This document shows positions 25,266 to 35,179 of a DNA stretch of 64,000 nucleotides, one piece after another. Below the pieces are notes generated by a model, which ran no database searches, was not told the DNA's origin, and saw only the letters and a program-made list of their open reading frames with translations. The DNA comes from Methylobacterium sp. E-045. Lineage in GTDB: Bacteria > Pseudomonadota > Alphaproteobacteria > Rhizobiales > Beijerinckiaceae. Location: NCBI RefSeq assembly GCF_022829685.1, contig NZ_JAKSYE010000096.1, forward strand, positions 1 through 64,000. Direction: 5' to 3'. A program made the translations under genes and the position numbers. The stretch's first letter is position 1. Every line of letters starts with the position of its first letter.

Positions 25266-28200
25266 GTGCGCAGGCGCGGAGAGCGGAGGCAACACTCGGC
25301 GGTGGCGGCCATGATGGTCCTCGCCCTCGCCATCGCGGTTCCCCTCGTGGTGCTCGCCGTCGTCACCACCGACTGGTACGTAACCGCCGAGCGGGCCCGT
25401 CTGCAGACGATGGGGCAGCTCACCGGAGATCATCTCCGCGAGCGCCTCGACCGCGATCTCTCCGAGATGAGCGCGATGGCCAGGACCCTGGCGACCTCGC
25501 CCTCCATCGATGCCGAGGACTGGGCGCGGTTCGACGCCCAGGGCCGGGCACTCGTCGACACCACCGAATTCGCGGTGTCCCTCGTCCATGTCGATGGCCG
25601 CCAGATCGTGAACACCCGCGTGCCCGTCGGCGCGGCCATGCCATCCTCCCCCCGTCCCGAGCTCGCCGCTTCCCTGATCGCGACCCGGCGCCCGGTCATC
25701 TCTCCGGTGATCAAGAGCGTGCTCACCGGGGCCGACATCGTCCTGATCTGCGCACCGGTCCTGCGCGGTGGCGGCGCGCCGGAGATGTTCGTTTCCATCG
25801 CCGTGCGCACGGATCACTTCGTCCGCCTGATCGCACAGGCGGAGATCGACGCCCCGTTCTCCGCCGTATTCGTCGATGGCAAGAAGCGCATCGTCGCGCG
25901 GACCGACGATGCGCCGACCCTGTCCGAGCGTTCCCATGCCGATCCTGCCAAGAACGAGCCGTCGTCGTCTCCGGCCAGGCTTCAGCGCCTGGAGGATTGG
26001 GAGAAGGCCGAGGCCAGCGTCATGGAGTTCCACCACCGCTCCGGACTCTCCGACTGGACGGTGGTCACGGGCCTCGACCGGACTGCGTTCGAGGCCTCGC
26101 TCTATCGCTCGCTCGCGGTTCTGGGCTTCCTCGCCGTGGCGCTGCTGGGCAGCGGCGGGATCGTCGCCTGGATCTATGCCCGGCAGGTGGCCAAGGCGGT
26201 GCGGAACCTGAAGCGGGCCGCCGGGGCGATCGGGCGCGGCGACCCCGTCCACCTACCCGCCAGCGAGATCCGTGAAGTGGAGCAGATCGGCAGGGCGCTC
26301 GTGACGGCGTCCCGCGTCTCGGCCGAGCACCACGCCGCCATCGCGGAGGCCAATGCCAGCCTTGAAGTCCGGGTGGCCGAGCGCAGCCGTGAACTCGCGG
26401 CGAGCCAGGCGCATTACAAGCTCCTCGCCGAGACCATGACCGACGTCGTGATCCTGCGCCATGCCGATTGGCGGATCACCTATGTCTCGCCCTCGGGCAT
26501 GGCGCTGTTTGGCACGGAAGGGTCGGATTTCGATCCGCGCGAGCGCATCCACCCCGACGATCTCGCCGCCTTCTCCGCTGCGGATGCCCGCCTCGGACCC
26601 GGCCGGCCGAGCATCGTCTCCCTGTTCCGGATGCGCCATGCGGATGGCCGCTACATCTGGATCGAGGCGGTCAACGACATCCTGACCTCCGCCGCGCCGG
26701 GGGCGCCCAACGTGATCTCGACCCTGCGGGACGTGACGAAGCGGCAGGATCAGGCCGATGAGCTGCGCATGGCCCGCGACGCCGCCGAACTGGCCCAGGC
26801 CAAGGCCGAGAATGCGAGCCGGGCGAAATCGGAGTTCATGGGTCTGATGAGCCACGAGATCCGGACGCCGCTGACGACGATCAAGGGCTTCACCGATCTC
26901 CTCACGCGCACGACCGGCCTCTCCACCGATCAGGTCCGCCATCTCGCCCTCATGGGGGCGGCCACCGACACGCTCCTCGGCACGGTGGACGACGTTCTCG
27001 ACTATGCACGGGCGGGGGCCGGCGACCTGCGCCTCGACAGCCTCCCCCTCGACCTGCCCGCCCTGGTGAGCGGGGCGGCCGACCTCGTGAGGCCCATGGC
27101 CGAGGCGAGGGGCTCCGCCATCGACGTGGCCGTCGCCTGCGACGGTCCCCGCCACGTCCTCGGCGACGAGCGCCGCCTGAGGCAGATCCTCCTCAACCTG
27201 CTCAACGACGCCATCGGCACCCTGCACCGGGGCACCGTCACCCTCGCGCTGAAGGGGCCGCGCGCCGGCGAGCCCGTCGAGCGCTGGCGCGTCTCCGTCA
27301 CCGCCCATGCCGGCCAGGACCCGGAGCATCACGCATCCCCCACCGCTTCCCTCGACGGCAGCGGCCTCGGCTTCATCATCGCCCAGCGCCTCGTCGGCCT
27401 CATGGGGGGCGGGCGCATCGACCGGAGCACGCCGCTGGGCGAAACGGCGGCCTACCGGTTCTCCCTCTCCCTGGCGCCTGCTCCGGTGCGGACACAGTCC
27501 GCCCCGGCCCCGAGCCCGGACGCGCACGGGGCCGGCCGTATCCTCGTGGTGGAGGACAACCCGATCAACCAGGAGGTCGTTCAGGCGATGCTGAAGCGCC
27601 TGGGCTACGGCGTCGACATGGTCGCCGGCGGAGAGGCCGCCATCCTGGCGGTGCAGGCCCGCGCCTACGACCTCGTCCTCATGGACGTATCGATGCCCGG
27701 AATGGATGGGGCGACGGCCATCCGGCGCATCCGCTCCCTGCAGCATCCGGCGCGCCGGGTGCCGATCGTGGCCATGAGCGCCAACATGCTGCCGGACCGG
27801 GTCCGGGCCCTGACGGAGGCCGGCGCCGACGGCCATCTCGGCAAGCCGTTCGATCTCCCGACCCTGTCGCGGGTGGTCGGCGAGCAGGTCTCGACCATCG
27901 TCCTGCGCGAGAGCCTTGAGGGCGCGCCGATGCCGGAACGGCCGCCGATCTTCGACCGGGCGGCCTTCGAGGCCCTGGTCGCCGGGATCGGCGAAGAGGC
28001 GGCCCGCGAGGCCGTGCGGGCCTTCGTCGGTCGCGTCGAACGATCGGGCGACGATCCGGACGAAACCGATGCCAACGAACTCGCGGCCCAGGCCGAACGG
28101 ACCGGCTTCCGCGACCTCGCCAAGGCCTACCGGACCCTCGCGGCCATTCCCGACGGTATCGAACGGGAGGCCGTGCGCCGGCGCTGCCACGTCGCCCGCG

Positions 28201-28277
28201 ACCTGATGAATCGCATGGTCCACGAGGTCATGGGGCCGACCCAGCCGGAAATCCGGCAGACGGTGGCCCTGTTGTGA
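25266..28277 (+). CDS. Hybrid sensor histidine kinase with Cache-like sensor, PAS, HisKA, HATPase and receiver
   Basis: Membrane protein of 1003 residues. Membrane segments at about 15-37 and 283-305 flank a double-Cache-like periplasmic region. HAMP-like and coiled segments lead to a PAS domain at about 385-495. HisKA holds the phosphorylated His near 530 in 'FMGLMSHEIRTPLTTIKGF'. The HATPase domain is degenerate: the N-box reads 'NLLNDAIGTL', with Asp where the Mg-binding Asn is expected, and no DxGxG stands before 'GSGLGFIIAQRLV'. The receiver from about 757 is intact, with phosphoacceptor D807 in 'VLMDVSMPGMDG'. A weak HPt-like tail closes the chain. The GTG at 25266 is used; an ATG at 25311 would start at the first membrane segment. 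No partner regulator is adjacent. Confidence 0.85.
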   Translation: MRRRGERRQHSAVAAMMVLALAIAVPLVVLAVVTTDWYVTAERARLQTMGQLTGDHLRERLDRDLSEMSAMARTLATSPSIDAEDWARFDAQGRALVDTTEFAVSLVHVDGRQIVNTRVPVGAAMPSSPRPELAASLIATRRPVISPVIKSVLTGADIVLICAPVLRGGGAPEMFVSIAVRTDHFVRLIAQAEIDAPFSAVFVDGKKRIVARTDDAPTLSERSHADPAKNEPSSSPARLQRLEDWEKAEASVMEFHHRSGLSDWTVVTGLDRTAFEASLYRSLAVLGFLAVALLGSGGIVAWIYARQVAKAVRNLKRAAGAIGRGDPVHLPASEIREVEQIGRALVTASRVSAEHHAAIAEANASLEVRVAERSRELAASQAHYKLLAETMTDVVILRHADWRITYVSPSGMALFGTEGSDFDPRERIHPDDLAAFSAADARLGPGRPSIVSLFRMRHADGRYIWIEAVNDILTSAAPGAPNVISTLRDVTKRQDQADELRMARDAAELAQAKAENASRAKSEFMGLMSHEIRTPLTTIKGFTDLLTRTTGLSTDQVRHLALMGAATDTLLGTVDDVLDYARAGAGDLRLDSLPLDLPALVSGAADLVRPMAEARGSAIDVAVACDGPRHVLGDERRLRQILLNLLNDAIGTLHRGTVTLALKGPRAGEPVERWRVSVTAHAGQDPEHHASPTASLDGSGLGFIIAQRLVGLMGGGRIDRSTPLGETAAYRFSLSLAPAPVRTQSAPAPSPDAHGAGRILVVEDNPINQEVVQAMLKRLGYGVDMVAGGEAAILAVQARAYDLVLMDVSMPGMDGATAIRRIRSLQHPARRVPIVAMSANMLPDRVRALTEAGADGHLGKPFDLPTLSRVVGEQVSTIVLRESLEGAPMPERPPIFDRAAFEALVAGIGEEAAREAVRAFVGRVERSGDDPDETDANELAAQAERTGFRDLAKAYRTLAAIPDGIEREAVRRRCHVARDLMNRMVHEVMGPTQPEIRQTVALL

Positions 28278-28292
28278 GTGTCTCTCACTCAC
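28274..28292 (+). terminator. Hairpin at the end of the hybrid kinase gene
   Basis: GTGAGTG at 28274-28280 and CACTCAC at 28286-28292 form a perfect 7-bp stem around TCTCT, overlapping the TGA stop codon. No T-run follows, so termination would need Rho or the hairpin may only protect the mRNA end. Confidence 0.35.
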
Positions 28293-28746
28293 CTACCGCT
28301 GCGCCGTCGTGATCTGAACGAGAACCGACTGGGACCGGGAGTTTTGTAAGGCATTCGGAAAGCGAAAGCGCCCCGTCCGCGCGGTGGCGAATGGGCGGTT
28401 CGCCCTTCGGGTCGAGACAAGACTTCTTGGAGCGTCCACCTCGGCCGCCACGACGAAGACGCTGATGGGTCCCTACAAGGGCGCGGCGAAACGCGACGCA
28501 ACGGACTGTCCATTCGATGCCCTCATCACGCCCGAGGGATCGTGGAAAACGGACGGGGCCGGCGGCCCCGGAACGGTCACAGTGTTTTTCGGCGCGAAGA
28601 TCGACCTATGCATGCCCCCCTTCGGACCTCTCATAAGGACCGGAGTCCACGACCTTCAGGGCCACGTTGCAAAAATGTGTCAGATATTTTCCGCTATAGC
28701 AAAAAATCGCTAGCCGATTTCATCATGTACTCATACCTATCATCGC
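28293..28746. other. Intergenic region before the brnT locus
   Basis: About 450 bases with no convincing gene; the small frame 28384-28713 lacks any family feature. The last 80 bases (from about 28665) become AT-rich, with TTTTCCGCTATAGCAAAAAA, and probably contain the brnTA promoter and an operator for BrnA. Confidence 0.45.
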
Positions 28747-29034
28747 ATGACCGTGACCTGGGACGAGCATAAGCGCGAGGCCAACCTGCTCAAGCACGGA
28801 CTGGATTTCGCCGACTTCGATGCTTCGTTCGATGCGGAGGCGGCTATGATCCTCCCGACCCGCCCCAGTCGCACCGGGCGCCTCCGTCACATGCTGATCG
28901 GCGAATGGAATGGCGCCCTCGTTGTCGCCGTCATCGTTTCGCCCCTCGGGACCGAGGCTCTCGATATCGTCAGCATCCGCCCCGCCATCGCGAAGGAAAG
29001 GAAGATCTATGACGACCACCAATCGCAAGCCTGA
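28747..29034 (+). CDS. brnT: BrnT family toxin
   Basis: Protein of 95 residues of the BrnT fold, a RelE-like ribonuclease toxin. The opening 'VTWDEHKREANLLKHGLDF' is the hallmark of the family, followed by 'HMLIGEWNGALVVAVIVSP' and the end 'DIVSIRPAIAKERKIYDDH'. It cuts RNA when free of BrnA. It overlaps brnA by 26 bases, as is common. The ATG at 28747 is used. AT-rich DNA upstream suggests a self-regulated promoter. Confidence 0.9.
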   Translation: MTVTWDEHKREANLLKHGLDFADFDASFDAEAAMILPTRPSRTGRLRHMLIGEWNGALVVAVIVSPLGTEALDIVSIRPAIAKERKIYDDHQSQA

Positions 29035-29317
29035 AGGCGTCAGCTTCTCCCAGGAGGACTGGGACGAAGTGTCCGACACCCCGGAGGCTACCGATGCCGA
29101 GCTCGCCGAACTCAAGCCTCTCAAGGAGGGCGCGCCGGAGATCTACAAACTCATGACGAGGCGCGGGCGCGGCCGACCGCCCGTCGAGTCCCCCAAGGTG
29201 AACCTGACGCTCCGCGTCGATCCCGCCGTGCTCGACGCCTACAAGGCGACGGGCGCCGGCTGGCAGACGCGGATGCACGAGGCCCTGGCGAGGGGCGCGG
29301 GCGAGCTGGCGCGATGA
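29009..29317 (+). CDS. brnA: BrnA family antitoxin
   Basis: Antitoxin of 102 residues. The C-terminal part with 'RGRGRPPVESPKVNLTLRVD' and 'VLDAYKATGAGWQTRMHEAL' is the ribbon-helix-helix BrnA domain that neutralises BrnT and represses the operon as a complex. The first 45 residues are an acidic, BrnT-binding-type segment. The ATG at 29009 follows GGAAAGGAAG, a good ribosome-binding site; an earlier frame start at 28910 lies inside brnT and is not used. The stop overlaps the next gene by ATGA. Confidence 0.88.
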   Translation: MTTTNRKPEGVSFSQEDWDEVSDTPEATDAELAELKPLKEGAPEIYKLMTRRGRGRPPVESPKVNLTLRVDPAVLDAYKATGAGWQTRMHEALARGAGELAR

Positions 29318-29568
29318 CGGGCGAACGGATCTATTCGGTCGCGCTTCGGCGAGAGGAAGACGGCTCGCTCCACGCCTCTTGCTCTGCCGTAGCGGAAGCG
29401 ATCGCCTGGGGGGCGACCCGCGAGGAGGCATTGCATGAAATGGGCGAGGCCCTGTTGGCCGTCCGGCGGGGGCATGGGCGCCGTGGCCTTGCTATGCCGC
29501 CGCCAACCGAGGGGACGCCGGCAGAGACCGAGCGTGTCGCCTTACGGGACGTCGTCTCTACCAGATGA
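29314..29568 (+). CDS. HicB-like small protein
   Basis: Protein of 84 residues with the partial-RNase-H fold pattern of HicB antitoxins: 'YSVALRREEDGSLHASCSAV' followed by 'AIAWGATREEALHEMGEALL'. No HicA toxin and no C-terminal DNA-binding domain are present. Its ATG overlaps the brnA stop (ATGA), so it is translationally coupled to the BrnTA pair. It may be an orphan HicB, an additional regulator of the locus, or a relic. The family call rests on motif pattern only. Confidence 0.65.
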   Translation: MTGERIYSVALRREEDGSLHASCSAVAEAIAWGATREEALHEMGEALLAVRRGHGRRGLAMPPPTEGTPAETERVALRDVVSTR

Positions 29569-29771
29569 CGATGAGGTCTGCTCACTGTCGGCTGCTCTGA
29601 GACCCGCGTCGCGCCCGGAACCGAGGGGCGCGACCACGTGCGGACGCGGCTCCGCTTGGCGTGCCGGTGCCGCACTGCTATCTCCCGACGCGCGTCCACA
29701 CACCGAAAAGCCGTGCGCCGGGCCCGTCCTTACGCCGACGGACCGCGACCGCGCCGGAGACAGACCCCTCG

Positions 29772-31577
<1,806 letters not shown>

Positions 31578-31631
31578 AACAGCGCGGAGGCGGGAGGCTC
31601 TGCCTCCACCTCTGGTTGCGCGTCGAAGCGT

Positions 31632-31646
31632 TTAACCGTGCGTTAA
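31632..31646. promoter_or_regulatory. Full CtrA-type box upstream of a diguanylate cyclase
   Basis: TTAA at 31632-31635 and TTAA at 31643-31646 are separated by exactly 7 bases (CCGTGCG), the TTAA-N7-TTAA consensus of the alphaproteobacterial cell-cycle regulator CtrA. It lies 55 bases before the ATG of the GGDEF gene at 31701. Binding is predicted, not shown. Confidence 0.6.
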
Positions 31647-31700
31647 GACGCGCCCCACAGAATCGGTGGGACGCTTTGCCCGGCTGGAAAGGCGGGTAAC

Positions 31701-33281
31701 ATGGTCGGAACCAGGCACCTTGGGGTGACTTGGGAGGGGGTACGGATGGTCCTGCTGCGTCCACTCGCTCGCAGGGTCCGCTCGGCTCGCACCTGGATCG
31801 TGTTCGGAATCCTGGCGCCGGTCGGCATGCTCGCGGTGTCGGCCATGATGCTGCTCGACCTGAGACGAGACGCCTGGGAGAAGGCCGAACAGACCTCGCG
31901 GAACCTCCTCCAAGTCATCGAACGCGACATCGCCCGCAACATCGAGATCATCGATCTGTCGCTGCAGGGCGTCACCGAGAACCTGAAACTCCCCGCGATC
32001 AACCATCTGTCGCCGGACCTGCGCCAGTTGATCCTGTTCGATCGGGCGATCTCGGCCCAGGACATGGGTGTGATCCTCGTCCTCGACGAGCGGGGCGACA
32101 GCATCCTCGACGGCCATGCCATTCCGGCGCGCCACACCAACAATTTCGACCGCGACTATTTCCAGGCCCACAAGGCCCAGGGCGGCCGAGGCCTTCTCAT
32201 CAGCCAGCCGGTGATGTCGCGCCTGACGGGCGCACGCGTCATGGTGCTGAGCCGACGCGTCGACAAGCCGGACGGGTCGTTCGGCGGGGTGGTCCTGGGT
32301 ACCCTGAAACTGTCGTACTTCATGCGGCTGTTCGACCGCATCGGCCTCGGACGCGATGGCGCGATCAACCTGTTCCTGCACGATGGTACGCGCATCATGC
32401 GCTACCCGAGCCAGGGCGGCGATGGCGGGGTGAACGTTGCCGGAGCGCCCAATTTCAAGCGGTTCCTCAGCGAGGGCAGCGGCAGCTTCGTCGGAACCTC
32501 GAGCCTCGACGCGGTGGAGCGGCACTATGCCTTCACGCAGGTCGGGGCCCTGCCGCTGATCCTCAACGTCGCCGTGGCCGTTGAGGACATAGAGGCCGAA
32601 TGGCGCGCGAAAGCCATCGTCATCACCGCCATCGTGGTCGCCCTTTGCGGCCTGACCATCTGCCTCTCGCTGCTGTTCGGACGGGAGTTGGCGCGGCGCA
32701 GCGCGATGCAGGTCAAACTCGCCCGGCAGTCGCTCACCGATGCGTTGACCGGCCTGCCGAACCGCCGCCGGTTCGAGGAGGCCCTGACCGCCCTGCGGAG
32801 CGATGCGGCCCGTCCCTTCGCGCTGCTGGTCATCGATGCCGATCACTTCAAGCGCTACAACGACCTCTACGGGCATGCGGTGGGTGACGACGTGCTGCGC
32901 GGCCTCGCCCAGTGCCTGCTGGGCAGCGTCCACCGTCCCGCCGACATCGTCTGCCGGGTGGGCGGCGAGGAATTCGCGATCCTGATCCAGGACGGCGACG
33001 AGGCGGCGGCCCTGCGCATCGCGGAGCGGGTGCATGCCAGGGTGGCGCTCCTGTCGGTGGAATCGGCGCAGATCGAGGCCGGATCGGTCACGGTGAGCAT
33101 CGGCGTCGCGACCATGGGCGCGCCCGGAGCCGACCCCCTCACGCCGTCGGACCTGTACAGTCTCGCGGACGCCGCGCTCTACGAGGCCAAGGCCAACGGC
33201 CGCAACCAGACCCGGCTCGTCGAGCGGCGTCGCGGCGTGGCGGACCGGCGTCAGGCCAGCTTTCGTCTGGCCGGCGCCTGA
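31701..33281 (+). CDS. Membrane diguanylate cyclase with Cache-like sensor domain
   Basis: Protein of 526 residues. Two membrane segments, near 33-51 and 308-330, flank a periplasmic double-Cache-like region with 'NNFDRDYFQAHKAQG' and 'GVVLGTLKLSYFMRLF'. The GGDEF domain has the active-site variant GGEEF at 421-425 and an allosteric I-site RPAD at 412-415, placed exactly five residues earlier, so the enzyme is predicted to make c-di-GMP under product inhibition. A full CtrA-type box stands 55 bases upstream, which would tie its expression to the cell cycle. The ATG at 31701 is used; a second ATG at 31746 is possible. Confidence 0.9.
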   Translation: MVGTRHLGVTWEGVRMVLLRPLARRVRSARTWIVFGILAPVGMLAVSAMMLLDLRRDAWEKAEQTSRNLLQVIERDIARNIEIIDLSLQGVTENLKLPAINHLSPDLRQLILFDRAISAQDMGVILVLDERGDSILDGHAIPARHTNNFDRDYFQAHKAQGGRGLLISQPVMSRLTGARVMVLSRRVDKPDGSFGGVVLGTLKLSYFMRLFDRIGLGRDGAINLFLHDGTRIMRYPSQGGDGGVNVAGAPNFKRFLSEGSGSFVGTSSLDAVERHYAFTQVGALPLILNVAVAVEDIEAEWRAKAIVITAIVVALCGLTICLSLLFGRELARRSAMQVKLARQSLTDALTGLPNRRRFEEALTALRSDAARPFALLVIDADHFKRYNDLYGHAVGDDVLRGLAQCLLGSVHRPADIVCRVGGEEFAILIQDGDEAAALRIAERVHARVALLSVESAQIEAGSVTVSIGVATMGAPGADPLTPSDLYSLADAALYEAKANGRNQTRLVERRRGVADRRQASFRLAGA

Positions 33282-33366
33282 AGGCGCGCTTCACCGCGTC
33301 CCGCCGATACCGAGCCCGTCGGACTGCGGGTCCGGACCGTGACGGCGCCCGGGACAGGGCGCGCCG

Positions 33367-34989
33367 TCACCGGGCCGACACCGCCAGGAGCCGCGTGGCC
33401 TCGCCGAGGTCGCGGCCCTGGTCGCGCAGGTGGCCGGAGGTCTCGCCCAGGGCCTGGGACGAGGCGAGCGCTTCCTCGGTGGTCGCCCGCAGGGCGTCGA
33501 GGTGGCGGGTCGCTTCGAGGATCGTCGTCTGCACCCGTGCCACGCCCCCGGCGATCGTGCCGGCGGCGTCCTGGTGCGAGGCGCTGACGCGGGAGATGTC
33601 GGCGGCCGTGCTCTGCACGATTTCCATTTCGGCCTTCACCGAGGCGAGGGAGGCGGTGGACTGGGCGGCCCCGTCCTTCAGCCGTCCGATCTGTTGCGCG
33701 ATCTCGGCCGTCGCCGCGCTCACCCGGTTCGACAGGTCCTTGACCTCCCCGGCCACCACCGCGAATCCGCGCCCGGCGGCGCCGGCGCGGGCCGCCTCGA
33801 TGGTCGCGTTGAGGGCGAGGAGGTTGGTCTGGGCCGCGATGGTGCCGATGAGGTCGCTGATCCGCCCGATCCCGGCGATCCTCTCCTGTAGCTCCGAGAA
33901 GACGTCCACCGCCCCGGCGAGGAGCCCGGTGGTCCTGTCCGCGATGGTCTCGACCCGTTCCGCATGGGCGCTCGCCTCGCGGGACAGGACGACGAGGCCG
34001 TGGGCGGACTCCGAGACCGCGTCGATGTCGCGGGAGGCGGCGAGGTTCGCCCGGTCCACACGGCCCCGGCTCTCGTCCACGGTCTCGGCCACCGCCAGGA
34101 CCGTACGGGCCCCCGCCTCGACCTGCATGGTGGTGTCCGCGAGCCCGGAGGCGATGCCGCCCAGGGACGCCATCAGCGTGCGGACTCGGGCTCGCTGCGC
34201 ATGCTCGGTCACCGTGATGGCGAGGCGGTCGGCCACGTAGACCATGAGTTCGAGGAGCGCGTCGTTCAGCTCGGCCCTCTCGCGGGAGAAGAATTCCAGC
34301 ACGATCTCCACCTCGCCGCCGATGCGGACCGGAAACATGAAGCAGCCGCGCACGCCGTTCTCCCGCGCCGTCGCCGCGCGGACGAAGCCGCGCAGGACCG
34401 TCACGTCCTCGCAGGAGACCGCCCGCCCTTCGGCGCAGACCCGTCCGACGAGACCCTGTCCGGGGGCGAAGACGGCCCCCTCGGAGGCGGCCACGAAGGC
34501 CTCGGTGTGTTGACCCTCACCGGACGCGGCGAGGTACCACGCCTTCATCGACGTCATCCTGCCGCTCCCGTCGGGCAGGCGGCGATAGGCATGGGCGATC
34601 GGCCAGCCGGTAAAACGGCCGGTTTCGGCGAGGCATTCCGTGGTGGCGGCCTCGGGCGTCGGCGCCTCGGCACAGGCCCGCGCGATCGCGTTCAGGAAGG
34701 CGAGGACCGTGCCGAGGCCGTGCGAGAGCGCGGGCGATGGAGCCTCGCCCGCCTCGGTCCGGCGAGACGTCCATCGTCCGAGCCATCCGGTGCTCAATGA
34801 CCTGTTCACCGATCCCTCGCGCAGAAATGGCCCCGACATCAGTTCGTCTCGCCCATGCCGAAGAGCCAGATCTTCTCGCATTGCTTCGACAATGCTGGAG
34901 TTAGCTCGACAATCCTTGATCAAAGCTTCGAACGACGCCCGTGTCCTGCGCAAATTGTCATCAGAGCTGCGCGTTTCTTGAGCCGCCAT
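33367..34989 (-). CDS. Soluble chemoreceptor with GAF sensor domain
   Basis: Methyl-accepting chemotaxis protein of 540 residues without membrane segments. A GAF domain occupies about 95-265 ('[20 protein letters not shown]', '[20 protein letters not shown]'). The C-terminal signalling domain holds the hairpin-tip motif '[20 protein letters not shown]' and '[18 protein letters not shown]', which bind CheA/CheW. A cytoplasmic location is likely, so the signal should be an internal metabolite, redox state or cyclic nucleotide. It is convergent with the diguanylate cyclase gene. Confidence 0.9.
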   Translation of the reverse strand: MAAQETRSSDDNLRRTRASFEALIKDCRANSSIVEAMREDLALRHGRDELMSGPFLREGSVNRSLSTGWLGRWTSRRTEAGEAPSPALSHGLGTVLAFLNAIARACAEAPTPEAATTECLAETGRFTGWPIAHAYRRLPDGSGRMTSMKAWYLAASGEGQHTEAFVAASEGAVFAPGQGLVGRVCAEGRAVSCEDVTVLRGFVRAATARENGVRGCFMFPVRIGGEVEIVLEFFSRERAELNDALLELMVYVADRLAITVTEHAQRARVRTLMASLGGIASGLADTTMQVEAGARTVLAVAETVDESRGRVDRANLAASRDIDAVSESAHGLVVLSREASAHAERVETIADRTTGLLAGAVDVFSELQERIAGIGRISDLIGTIAAQTNLLALNATIEAARAGAAGRGFAVVAGEVKDLSNRVSAATAEIAQQIGRLKDGAAQSTASLASVKAEMEIVQSTAADISRVSASHQDAAGTIAGGVARVQTTILEATRHLDALRATTEEALASSQALGETSGHLRDQGRDLGEATRLLAVSAR

Positions 34990-35160
34990 GACCTCTCCGC
35001 ATCACGGCCTCTCCGCATCATGGCCTCGCCCCGTTCCGGCATGGCGGATGGATGCAGGCCGCCGCGGGGGGCGCCCGCCTCCGCCGCGCTTGTGCACAGG
35101 CTCCCATGGGTGAACCGAATCGCTCCTTGATAGGCAACCTAAGGTATATATAGTCCGCAA

Positions 35161-35172
35161 CCTCACGTGAGG
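35161..35172. promoter_or_regulatory. 12-bp palindrome before the type IIG gene
   Basis: CCTCACGTGAGG is a perfect palindrome ending 7 bases before the ATG at 35180, overlapping the place expected for the ribosome-binding site. An AT-rich TATATATAG just upstream (35144-35153) may be the -10 element. It could be an operator, the enzyme's own recognition site, or both. Confidence 0.45.
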
Positions 35173-35179
35173 GCTGGCG

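Noticed and set aside
26253..28292. Long minus-strand frame opposite the hybrid kinase
   Set aside because: Shadow of the kinase reading frame; composition and repeats mirror the coding strand and no family feature is present.
28384..28713. Possible 109-codon gene before brnT
   Set aside because: No ribosome-binding site or family feature; it overlaps the AT-rich region expected to hold the brnTA promoter.
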